The position numbers were made by a program, and so were the translations under genes. This document shows positions 1 to 7,196 of a stretch of 21,257 nucleotides of DNA, piece after piece (position 1 is the first letter of the stretch; each line of letters begins with the position of its first letter). Below the pieces are notes generated by a model, which made no database searches, was not told where the DNA came from, and saw only the letters and a program-made list of their open reading frames with translations. Source of the DNA: Georgfuchsia sp049276455. GTDB taxonomy: Bacteria; Pseudomonadota; Gammaproteobacteria; Burkholderiales; Rhodocyclaceae. The stretch is taken from the NCBI GenBank assembly GCA_049276455.1, contig JBASWL010000144.1, forward strand, positions 1 to 21,257, read 5' to 3'.

Positions 1-2206
1 GCAGAAGATCAGTTTCGTCGCTAGTTGCGAGAAATGCTTCCAATGCTCCAAGCAGTGATTCCGCAACACCAAGGAAGGTTGGCTGACTCGGTGTGACGAC
101 CAAAAATTCAGCTCCCAATATGACTGATCGAAGGGTCGTCTTGTCGCGTCCTATTAGAGAAGCCTGCCCCGGAAGGTCGGCTGACGCCGGCTGTACTTGC
201 CACTTTTCAAAGAAGTTCAAAAGCTCTTCTGAGTTTTTTTCGGGCGGGAAGTACTTTTCAGCATAAATCCGCTTCTCATGTCCAAGTGCGTATAAGAGCG
301 CCAACCTGGCATTTGTTAGTCCAAATCGCTCTAATGCATCGGGCAGACTCTCAGCATCTGACAATTGTTCAATCGATAGACTTAAGAAGAGGATACCGAG
401 CACCATCTCCTGCATCTGAACCTCTTCTGAATATTTCTCCTTTCGGTCATCAGTGAGCTTTAAATGTGTCGCGACAAAGCTTGACCAAGACATGGCTTGG
501 AGCACATGCGGAACGCGGCCTAACTGGAGCTCAATCCAAGCCAATCGCTGGAAGATTCGTAATGTTGCCGATGGCATTTCACCATCCTTGGCAAAGCAAT
601 GTAAGCATCGCTCAGCCGCGACAAGCACCTTGTTTCTCGCGGCCCAAAGGAGCCCCGCTCGCTCATATGCATAGCTGGCAGCGGTAAGTGTCATCACGAG
701 CTCGCCTTGGTACTCCTCTTTGACAAGCAACTCCTCCGCTTTACCAATCCAGCGGATTGCTTCGTATGGCTTGTCGTGGTCCAGCTTTTGCAACCCCCGG
801 TTCCTGAAGGCGATGCCTGCAACTCCATCGCTTCTGCGTTGCCGCATCGCGGCAACTACCTTTGTGTATAAAGTATCGAAACCTTCGCTGTCCACAATGT
901 CGCCGAGCACGTGGACTATTCCTGCCAACGACTCAACCGGATACTGGCCCATGACCGCAGACTCATCGACGACTTGCGCGAGCTCATCCCAGACAAGGGC
1001 CATCTCAGACAAAGCCTGACGACTCATAGCATGTGTGGCACGCAAAAGTGCCAAGCTAGTCCGGGCCTGAAGCGCATTATTTGGTCGGGAGGCGTCGCCA
1101 ACAATGCCTTGCAGCATAGAACGAAGTCTTTCTCGGCGCGCTTCGCTTTGAGCCAGTTCCTGCTTGATTAATCCGTGAGATTCAGTAGTGACGAGAAGTT
1201 GCCAGAGGTTCAGGAGGCGACTGACGTCATCTGCATCCGTTGAGCCGCCCAGATACGCCTCTACCTCTGTGTAGAAATTGTTGAACGCTTCGTAGTCTTC
1301 GTACCACCAGTGGGCAGTCCAAGCACGGTTGTAGGCAACACGCATGAGTTGCTGGGCAATGCCGATGTCTTTGGCAAGTCGCTCGGCTTGGGAAAATCGC
1401 CCCTCTACTTCGTATCGAGGGCGGCTAAGACCTCTTGCAAGCAACGCGCCTCGAAGACAATCCTCCACAAGCTGATAGCGTGCGCCCTCATATCTCGACC
1501 GATCCGATATCTCCCTATCCAGTACTTCGAGTTCAGCGAGCCGCTCGGTATCGAGAGGACCGGGGCGGTTCTCTGTCGATTCGACTGCACCGACGATGCC
1601 TAGTGTGGCGATCGCAAGTTCAAGGTGATCATGCTCGTAGACCTTTTCGACAAGCCAACTGCGGTCGATTATATGAATGGGAACGTCTATGCTACTGCTG
1701 AGATCATCCTCAAGCTTCGCTCGTTCCTTGTCGCTCGCGAACTGATTGGTAAAGAAATAAATCCTCTTGTAGTCGCGCCCGGTCGACAGAATATTTTTGA
1801 CGTCAGCGCGCACCTTCGGCTTCCACGCCTTCTTTGCGCTGAACGCAAAGGCCCATCTCTCTGAACCGCCTGACGGCTCGCCGAACCACCAGCGTTCAGA
1901 AATCTCCGCAGCTACTGGATAGGTTTCAGAGTCGACTTTGCTATCTCCACCTCCAGTGGGGCCGGTCTGAACTCGAAGATTGGGACAGATTTCACGCTCG
2001 GCTAGCTTGCGGCAGAAGTGCTCGAACTCATACTCTTGCTTGCGGCTTGTCAGGGTTTCCAAGTGGTACTCGAATACCGCCTTCGGAATCTTCGGCTGGG
2101 CGACCACCATGGTATCGGAGAACAAGTCTGGATGACGCGCTCGCATTAGCTCTCGTGGACTTAACCCCCCTTGTCCATTTTTGCCAGTCTCAGTTGTTTC
2201 TGACAT
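1..2206 (-). CDS. Large PD-(D/E)XK-like nuclease with TPR-like helical body, partial (C-terminus beyond the window)
   Basis: I translated this gene by hand. It opens at ATG 2206 and stays open for 735 codons until the window ends, so its C-terminus is missing. A GGGAGG Shine-Dalgarno stands 4-5 nt before the ATG. Residues about 57-130 look like a restriction-endonuclease fold: an acidic helix (EYEFEHF, E60/E62), a glycine-rich turn with D88 and D92 (GPTGGGDSKVD), then a strand ending in S-A-K (K125/K126), which fits the D...(S/E)xK metal and catalytic pattern. Residues about 145-195 (YFFTNQ, IIDRSWLVEKV) resemble the end of that fold. From about residue 230 on, the protein is a long run of amphipathic helices with TPR-like character (for example around YEAIRWIGKAEELL). 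I do not recognise a named family. A role in anti-phage defence is inferred from the architecture and from the CBASS-like neighbour. That this is a real gene is nearly certain; the nuclease call is moderate. Confidence 0.85.
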   Translation of the reverse strand, partial: MSETTETGKNGQGGLSPRELMRARHPDLFSDTMVVAQPKIPKAVFEYHLETLTSRKQEYEFEHFCRKLAEREICPNLRVQTGPTGGGDSKVDSETYPVAAEISERWWFGEPSGGSERWAFAFSAKKAWKPKVRADVKNILSTGRDYKRIYFFTNQFASDKERAKLEDDLSSSIDVPIHIIDRSWLVEKVYEHDHLELAIATLGIVGAVESTENRPGPLDTERLAELEVLDREISDRSRYEGARYQLVEDCLRGALLARGLSRPRYEVEGRFSQAERLAKDIGIAQQLMRVAYNRAWTAHWWYEDYEAFNNFYTEVEAYLGGSTDADDVSRLLNLWQLLVTTESHGLIKQELAQSEARRERLRSMLQGIVGDASRPNNALQARTSLALLRATHAMSRQALSEMALVWDELAQVVDESAVMGQYPVESLAGIVHVLGDIVDSEGFDTLYTKVVAAMRQRRSDGVAGIAFRNRGLQKLDHDKPYEAIRWIGKAEELLVKEEYQGELVMTLTAASYAYERAGLLWAARNKVLVAAERCLHCFAKDGEMPSATLRIFQRLAWIELQLGRVPHVLQAMSWSSFVATHLKLTDDRKEKYSEEVQMQEMVLGILFLSLSIEQLSDAESLPDALERFGLTNARLALLYALGHEKRIYAEKYFPPEKNSEELLNFFEKWQVQPASADLPGQASLIGRDKTTLRSVILGAEFLVVTPSQPTFLGVAESLLGALEAFLATSDETDLL

Positions 2207-2244
2207 TGAACCTCCCACGGGTGCATACACGCGCGGCTGAGTGA

Positions 2245-2379
2245 CTACAGGTAGTGCTTCTTCCGTACATTCTGCTGCGTACGGGCAACGAGCTTCCAAT
2301 ACGATGACCTGAGGTTGGACTCTGCAAAGCTGACTGTCGCCAAAGGCCGCTCCTTGTCGAGGGGCGATGTTATCAGCAT
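2245..2379 (-). CDS. Small basic ORF of 44 residues upstream of the nuclease/TPR gene
   Basis: A 44-codon frame runs from ATG 2379 to TAG 2245 and ends 38 nt before the start of the large gene, on the same strand. The product is basic toward its end (RTQQNVRKKHYL) and has no signal peptide or membrane segment. An in-frame TAA lies a few codons before the ATG, so it is not simply the tail of a gene cut by the adjacent recombinase element. The ribosome site is weak (AAAAGA, 5 nt upstream). It could be a small partner of the large gene, a leader peptide or chance. No homology is recognised. Confidence 0.35.
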   Translation of the reverse strand: MLITSPLDKERPLATVSFAESNLRSSYWKLVARTQQNVRKKHYL

Positions 2380-2400
2380 GTTGATCTTTTAGTCCGCTTT

Positions 2401-2432
2401 GGCCGATTATGTAGACCGCACGATTATGTGGA
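2401..2432. repeat. RIT left terminal inverted repeat (32 bp)
   Basis: This is the perfect reverse complement of 5561-5592. It contains two direct copies of CGATTATGT (2404-2412 and 2421-2429) spaced by 17 bp, which suits paired recombinase binding sites. A further inverted copy (CACATAATC, 2494-2502) lies just inside, overlapping the ritC stop codon. Confidence 0.92.
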
Positions 2433-2500
2433 ATGGGGTTCGTGGATACGCGCCAAACGCCGGCATGCCGGGAATGACGCGTATTTATGGCGGCACATAA

Positions 2501-3514
2501 TCAAAGCGTTTTCAGGAAGTCGATCAAGGAGTCGGGCGCACGGTAGCGCTGAATGTTTTGGTCTGGTTCGTTGAGTCTGGCCAATGCCCGTTCTTTCATT
2601 GCCAGATCGGCCTCAACGTAATGGTGGGTGGTCAACGGACTCTCATGTCCGAGCCAGAGCGCAATGACGCTGATGTCGACACCGGCCTGCAACAGGTGCA
2701 TTGCCGTTGTGTGGCGGATCGTATGTGGCGAAACGCGTTGTTGTGGCAGGCGGGGATACTGGACCGTAGCTGCTCTGACTGCGAGCAGCAGTCGCTTTGC
2801 CACGTTTGAACGCGTCATCGTTTTCCCATCACGATTCGGTAGCAATGGTGCCTCTGCCGTCAGTGCTGGATTCGCTCGCAGCCAGGAGCGTAACGCCTTG
2901 ACGGTCGTATGCCACAACGGCACGCTGCGCTGCTTGCGCCCCTTGCCGTGCAGATGGACACAAGCGGCGCTGGCGTCGAGCACCACATCGCCGACCTTGA
3001 CTCCGATCACCTCCGATACGCGCGCGCCGGTGTTGTACATCAACAGAAACAAGGCATGGTCGCGCTGGCTCAGCCATGAGCCACCCGGTTCTCCGATCAC
3101 CGCTAGCATCTCATCGCGGGTCAGGTAGCCGAACATCGGACGCTCGAAACGCTTGACCGGAACCCCCAAGGCACGCTCGATCACCTGGAGCGAAGCCACA
3201 TCCCGGTGGCCGGCGAACTTGAGAAACGACCGCAGCGCAGCCAGACGGGCATTGCGACTGCGTACGGAATTGTGTCGCTGACGTTCAAGATGATCGAGGA
3301 AGGCCATGATCAATTCCGGCGTCACGTCGGCCAACGCCATTGCAGCCGGCGCCTTGCCCAATCGTTTCTCGGCAAAGTCGAGGAACAGAACGAACCCATC
3401 GCGATAGGTGGCAACGGTCTGCGGACTGAGCGCGCGCTGCTGGGTCAAGTACTCGCCAAAGTAAGCCTGCACGAGCGCGGCAAATGAAGGTGGCAGTTTG
3501 GCTCGCTTACTCAT
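2501..3514 (-). CDS. ritC: Tyrosine recombinase, third gene of the RIT trio
   Basis: This is a site-specific DNA recombinase of the phage-integrase family, 337 residues from ATG 3514. I prefer that start over the upstream ATG at 3547 because GGAGA precedes it by 5 nt and it overlaps the ritB stop as ATGAGTAA. An N-terminal SAM-like core-binding domain (about residues 10-100) precedes the catalytic domain. The catalytic set is complete: R165 (NTGARVSE), K191, H264-x-x-R267 (PHTIRH), H290 (WLGH) and the nucleophile Y299, nine residues after H290. It probably acts with the two upstream recombinases on the terminal repeats of the element. The stop codon lies inside an internal copy of the terminal repeat motif. 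Confidence 0.93.
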   Translation of the reverse strand: MSKRAKLPPSFAALVQAYFGEYLTQQRALSPQTVATYRDGFVLFLDFAEKRLGKAPAAMALADVTPELIMAFLDHLERQRHNSVRSRNARLAALRSFLKFAGHRDVASLQVIERALGVPVKRFERPMFGYLTRDEMLAVIGEPGGSWLSQRDHALFLLMYNTGARVSEVIGVKVGDVVLDASAACVHLHGKGRKQRSVPLWHTTVKALRSWLRANPALTAEAPLLPNRDGKTMTRSNVAKRLLLAVRAATVQYPRLPQQRVSPHTIRHTTAMHLLQAGVDISVIALWLGHESPLTTHHYVEADLAMKERALARLNEPDQNIQRYRAPDSLIDFLKTL

Positions 3515-4481
3515 CGTCGTCTCCTGCAAGATCGGCAAAGCGCTCAAACTTGCCGCCGGCCAGGGCCATCAGTTCCGGAACGGCGGTGAGATACCAATAG
3601 GTGTAGAAGATCTCTGCATGGCCCATATAGGTCGACAGGGCGAGCATCATCTGGTCGATGTCGGTGCCATCCGCATGCCAGCGCATCAGGCGGCGAACCA
3701 CGAAGGTGTGGCGCAGGTCATGCAGGCGGATAGCGGCATGGCCACCCCGGTTCACCCAGCCGAGACGGTCACGCAACGCATTGAAGACGCGGTGGGCCTG
3801 GCGGTCGCCGAGCAGCAACCCAAGCCGTCTGCCACGACTGCTGATCAGAAACGGCATGTCCGCAACCGTGGCCACATACTGTGTGCGAGCCTTGCGGTAT
3901 TTCACCAATGCGGCGACCGTTGTCGGGTGAACCGGCAGCAGTCGCGACTTGGCAAACTTGGTCTGCCGGATCGTCAGCATCCCACGTTTCAGATCAACAT
4001 CGGCGTCACGCAGATGCAATGCCTCGGAGACGCGCAGGCCGGCCGAAGCCATCAGACCGAATAAGGTTTCGTAGGTGGAGGGACGAATGCTGCCGGGCGG
4101 CCCAAGCTGCCGAGCCGCCGCCAGCAAGTCGATGACTTCCTGGTCATGGAAGATGTGCGGGGCAAGGCGTTCCCGTTCCGGACCAAAGGTCAATGCCTCC
4201 GGTATCTCGGTCGCTGGTTCGAATTGCTTGATGTAGCGCGCGAAATGGCAAATCTTAGCGAGACGCACCGCCCAGGTCGGCGGTGTACCGCGTTGCCATT
4301 TATCCTGTTTGGCCCAGTCGATCATGAGGTCGGCCGTAAGGGGCCCCCGGTGTTTATGGTCGGCAACATGGCGGGCGAACCCGGCCAGAAACGTATCCCA
4401 CGAACGCAGTTCGAAACCGAGGAGCCGCCGTTCAGCGAGATAGTCATCGATCCGCTGCTGCAACCTGACGCGCGCGCTCAT
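3507..4481 (-). CDS. ritB: Tyrosine recombinase, second gene of the RIT trio
   Basis: This is a site-specific DNA recombinase, 324 residues from ATG 4481. An upstream ATG at 4499 is open too, but the 4481 start has GGGGAG 6 nt before it and forms an ATGA overlap with the end of ritA, so translational coupling fixes it. The catalytic residues are R150 (SAGLRVSE), K175, H254-x-x-R257 (LHDLRH), H288 (MGH) and Y297. The TYWYL around the nucleophile differs from the other two members and is often seen in the middle recombinase of such trios. Its last eight bases overlap the start of ritC. Confidence 0.93.
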   Translation of the reverse strand: MSARVRLQQRIDDYLAERRLLGFELRSWDTFLAGFARHVADHKHRGPLTADLMIDWAKQDKWQRGTPPTWAVRLAKICHFARYIKQFEPATEIPEALTFGPERERLAPHIFHDQEVIDLLAAARQLGPPGSIRPSTYETLFGLMASAGLRVSEALHLRDADVDLKRGMLTIRQTKFAKSRLLPVHPTTVAALVKYRKARTQYVATVADMPFLISSRGRRLGLLLGDRQAHRVFNALRDRLGWVNRGGHAAIRLHDLRHTFVVRRLMRWHADGTDIDQMMLALSTYMGHAEIFYTYWYLTAVPELMALAGGKFERFADLAGDDDE

Positions 4482-5437
4482 GCCGCACTCCCCGGCCAAG
4501 GCAAGGCAACGGCCGCCAACTTCGGTGTATCGAGCTTGGCGTAGATCAGGGTGCTGTTCAGCGAGCGGTGGCGCAGCAGGTCTGCGACTTCCTTGAGCGA
4601 ACTGCCACGCTCAACGAGACGGCAGGCAAAGGCATGGCGCAAGGCATGTGAGCGTGTATGTTTCAGGCCGATACGCCGATATGCGGACCCAATTACACCC
4701 CGGACAGCACCCGCCGTTATCCCTCGATCATGATCGCCACGATGCATCACGAAGACCGAATTGCTGGTGCTGACTGGCCGCTCATGCTGAAGGTAGTCAG
4801 CCAGTGCCTGCCCGGTTTCCATCGGCAGAGGCAGAATGTCCTGCCGCAGTGACTTGGTGCCTTTCAGTGTCACTGTGCCTGCGCGCCAATCAATGTCGGC
4901 AATTCTCAGGCCGGCAATTTCACCTGACCGCAACCCAAGGTCTAATGCGCAACGAATAATGGCGTAGCTTCGCTTCGGCCATCGGTACTTGGTAGAGAAG
5001 GATTCCAGCAGCCGCTCAATCTCGTCGGGGGCGAGAGCACGCGGCAGCGATGCCAGCTTCCAGTGAACGGGGTTCTGGATAACAGCGGTAAGCTCGCCTA
5101 CCGAATCACCGCAGGTCGCCCGATAGCGGAGGTAGCTACGTAGCGCTCCCGTGTAATGTGATGCATTGGAAGCGGACCTGTTCGCCTCCAGTTGCTTGGC
5201 GAGGAATTGGCGAATATCGCCGGTCCGCAGCTTTGATATGTCGATGGCGCAACCATTGAATTTCTGCCGCAACAGCAGTCCTGCAACGTAAATGCGGTCC
5301 TTGCGCGTCCCGGAGGACAATCCTCTCGCGTCACGCAAGTGTTCGTCATAACGATGCAGTTCTTCAACAATGTGTGCCGGGAATGGTGCAGATGGCCGAG
5401 ACTTTGGATCGGTTCGGTGCGACGTGGTGGGTTTCAT
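4478..5437 (-). CDS. ritA: Tyrosine recombinase, first gene of the RIT trio
   Basis: This is a site-specific DNA recombinase of 319 residues. The start at 5437 has AGGAGA about 6 nt upstream. After a basic N-terminus, a core-binding domain (about residues 22-110) leads into the catalytic domain with R170 (LGLRSGE), K195, H264-x-x-R267 (SHALRH), H290 (LLRHRS) and Y299 (LIYAK). The H-to-Y spacing of nine residues is the same in all three trio members. It is the promoter-proximal gene of the element; any promoter must lie in the 120 bp between its start and the right inverted repeat, where I could not pick a convincing one. Its TGA overlaps the ritB ATG. Confidence 0.93.
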   Translation of the reverse strand: MKPTTSHRTDPKSRPSAPFPAHIVEELHRYDEHLRDARGLSSGTRKDRIYVAGLLLRQKFNGCAIDISKLRTGDIRQFLAKQLEANRSASNASHYTGALRSYLRYRATCGDSVGELTAVIQNPVHWKLASLPRALAPDEIERLLESFSTKYRWPKRSYAIIRCALDLGLRSGEIAGLRIADIDWRAGTVTLKGTKSLRQDILPLPMETGQALADYLQHERPVSTSNSVFVMHRGDHDRGITAGAVRGVIGSAYRRIGLKHTRSHALRHAFACRLVERGSSLKEVADLLRHRSLNSTLIYAKLDTPKLAAVALPWPGSAA

Positions 5438-5560
5438 AACGGTCTCCTGATGTGGAACCGTTACTTCAGATCATCGCCGAAATTATGTCGAGCTTGCCGT
5501 TATATCAATCGCTGAAGACCCGTACTGCGTAACCCATCCAGCAAATGCCGCGCCAAGTAG

Positions 5561-5592
5561 TCCACATAATCGTGCGGTCTACATAATCGGCC
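5561..5592. repeat. RIT right terminal inverted repeat (32 bp)
   Basis: This is the exact reverse complement of 2401-2432, with the same two nonamer copies in opposite orientation. A related ATTATGTC lies inward at 5482-5489. The identity stops abruptly on both sides, which defines the element ends. Confidence 0.92.
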
Positions 5593-5752
5593 TGAACGGC
5601 CCTTCGACTGGCCGCTCTACTCGGTCAGCAATGAGTCGGTAAGCTGCCCTTTGGCTTCAATGATCGGTTTGGCGGCACGTCGTGCCACATCGCCCGACAC
5701 CTTGTAGGAAATCGTCAATGGCGTTGCATGCTGAAGCGCTACGGGCGCTGGA
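5593..5752. other. Intergenic flank between RIT element and CBASS-like operon
   Basis: No complete gene is seen. On the minus strand a frame that begins inside the end of the SLATT gene stays open to a TAG at 5617-5619. It reads in part as LTISYKVSGDVARRAAKPII, which looks protein-like and may be the tail of a lost gene. It has no start of its own and I cannot name it. Confidence 0.35.
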
Positions 5753-6340
5753 CTACGGCTTATGCCGAGATACTGTGCGCAACTGCTTTGGAAGCATCTT
5801 GTTCAGTTCCTCGTCGGTGAAGAACAGTTCCTCGGCTTCCTTGAGGGCGCATTGCGCGGCCGCGTAAGCCTTCGCATTTGTTCGTGGCGCCGCCTTGTAG
5901 ATTTCCTCCAGGGCGGCATTCAAGCGGTCACGCTCCTGTCGGACTTCTTCCACCGGTCGCCCGTCTTGGAGGTCTACCAACAAGCTCAACAGCGCCTCGC
6001 GCGCTCCCCATAACTTGGCGCCTACCTCCGTGTGCAACTGACCTTGCTCGCCAAGCGATGCTTCCTTGAAGTACAGGGTGAAGCCAAGCAGGATGGCCGA
6101 CAGCACCGCTCCGATGATTGTGCCAATCGGCTTGTCTCCGAAGATGGCAATCAGCAGGCTACTGGAGGTTGCTGCCGACAAGACGATTTCCGCCACCTTG
6201 ATACGCTTGTAGCGTGCGATGTAGTGGTCTGCCATCTTCTGATGTGTCTTGTGGGTGTACGCGGCACGACCGTACATCTCCCGCAGTTGGCCCTCCAGAG
6301 CACTGGGTGTAGTCAGGTTAGCTGGGGAAGTCGGTGCCAT
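5753..6340 (-). CDS. SLATT-domain two-TM membrane protein, probable CBASS effector
   Basis: The product has 195 residues. Residues 15-48 form a polar helix, followed by two membrane segments (about 49-68 and 72-90) separated by a very short turn, then a long cytoplasmic helical region (about 100-180) rich in Glu, Arg and Ala. This is the layout of SLATT proteins, which were predicted as membrane effectors coupled to nucleotide second-messenger synthases. In CBASS such 2TM proteins are thought to respond to the cyclic nucleotide and damage the inner membrane, killing the infected cell. It starts 23 nt inside the end of the CD-NTase gene, with GAGG 5 nt before the ATG, so the two are co-translated. 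No other effector or Cap2/Cap3 gene accompanies them. Confidence 0.82.
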   Translation of the reverse strand: MAPTSPANLTTPSALEGQLREMYGRAAYTHKTHQKMADHYIARYKRIKVAEIVLSAATSSSLLIAIFGDKPIGTIIGAVLSAILLGFTLYFKEASLGEQGQLHTEVGAKLWGAREALLSLLVDLQDGRPVEEVRQERDRLNAALEEIYKAAPRTNAKAYAAAQCALKEAEELFFTDEELNKMLPKQLRTVSRHKP

Positions 6341-7196
6341 AGATGCCTCGGTAGATTTGCTTTGCAGTGTAGTCGTAGTTGTGCTGCTGGTCGTCGATGG
6401 CTTCTATAGTGCGCAGCTCAGCCTGGCGAGCTTTGTATTGGAAGCCGCCGCCGTATACCCTTGAACCACTCCCCGGCGCGGACCAGTACGTCTGGTTGGG
6501 GCTTTGGCCGGCGAGGAAAGCAAAGAAGTCCCTGGTCATCCAGTCGTAGTAGACGTACGACTTGTCCCGGTACTCCCAACTGCCGATGAACTGGTATGAC
6601 AGAGTGTCGATGAGCATGCCGCCCATGGAGACATTGTTCTGGTCGCGCCAAGCGCGAGTCATCCTTGCCAGCTCGATCAGATTCCCGGCGCACGCATTGT
6701 TCCGCGCCCTAAAGGCGTTCATTTCCTGCTTCGGTTGGCAGGTGCGCCAGGAGCCGCCGCCATTCGAGTCAGCAAACGTATACCCGTCCGTCGTGTTGAG
6801 GAAGGCGGGGAGCACCTCGAACGTCACTCCATCATCAAACGAAATGACGATCACCTGTCCGTCACCGCCAATCTTGGACGTCGGGTATGTGTTCTGGATG
6901 GAGCTGCGAACGTGCGCTAGTAGAGCCGACTGCCCATTCCCTTGGTACTTGTCGAACCGCTCGTAGAGTGAAGCCGGAAGCTCATACAGCAGGTCAACAT
7001 CGCTCACGCTGGGAATTGCTGTTGAGCGACCGTAGGAGCCGACATAGAAGCGGTAGCTTGCATTGGAGTCGAGGTTGCGTAGATCTGCGTTCAACTGACC
7101 TACGATGCGTCCCGTTCGATACGCAATCGAGCTCCGCTTCTCAGTGCCAATGCGGATATTCCTGCAGAAGGTTTGAAACCAGTCGCCAACACCCAT
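6318..7196 (-). CDS. CD-NTase (SMODS-type cyclic oligonucleotide synthase)
   Basis: The protein has 292 residues and a Pol-beta-like nucleotidyltransferase core. It shows G53-S54 of the helix-turn motif (YVGSYGRSTAIP), D66 and D68 (SDVDLLYEL) as metal ligands, and E127 (VTFEVLPAF) where many relatives have Asp. The helical C-terminal half is of the expected size for a CD-NTase. Such enzymes make cyclic di- or trinucleotides on phage infection and activate a neighbouring effector, here the SLATT protein encoded in overlap just downstream. GGGGAG stands 3 nt before the ATG. With no E1/E2 or JAB-protease genes beside it, this fits a type I (two-gene) CBASS. The product nucleotide cannot be predicted by eye. 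Confidence 0.86.
   Translation of the reverse strand: MGVGDWFQTFCRNIRIGTEKRSSIAYRTGRIVGQLNADLRNLDSNASYRFYVGSYGRSTAIPSVSDVDLLYELPASLYERFDKYQGNGQSALLAHVRSSIQNTYPTSKIGGDGQVIVISFDDGVTFEVLPAFLNTTDGYTFADSNGGGSWRTCQPKQEMNAFRARNNACAGNLIELARMTRAWRDQNNVSMGGMLIDTLSYQFIGSWEYRDKSYVYYDWMTRDFFAFLAGQSPNQTYWSAPGSGSRVYGGGFQYKARQAELRTIEAIDDQQHNYDYTAKQIYRGIYGTDFPS

Larger units (their letters stand above)
2401..5592 (-). mobile_element. RIT (recombinase-in-trio) element, complete
   Basis: Three consecutive, overlapping tyrosine recombinase genes on one strand fill a 3192-bp interval whose two ends are a perfect 32-bp inverted repeat. This is the hallmark of RIT elements: three distinct recombinases (RitA, RitB, RitC), terminal inverted repeats with internal repeats, and no cargo. 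All three reading frames are intact and keep their catalytic residues, so the element may be functional. It sits between the nuclease/TPR gene and the CBASS-like operon. No target-site duplication is obvious in the flanks, and these recombinases are not expected to make one. Confidence 0.88.

Noticed and set aside
453..1864. Several plus-strand open frames of 60-97 codons in the left 2 kb
   Set aside because: They lie opposite the long continuous minus-strand gene and have no ribosome sites or coherent protein features.
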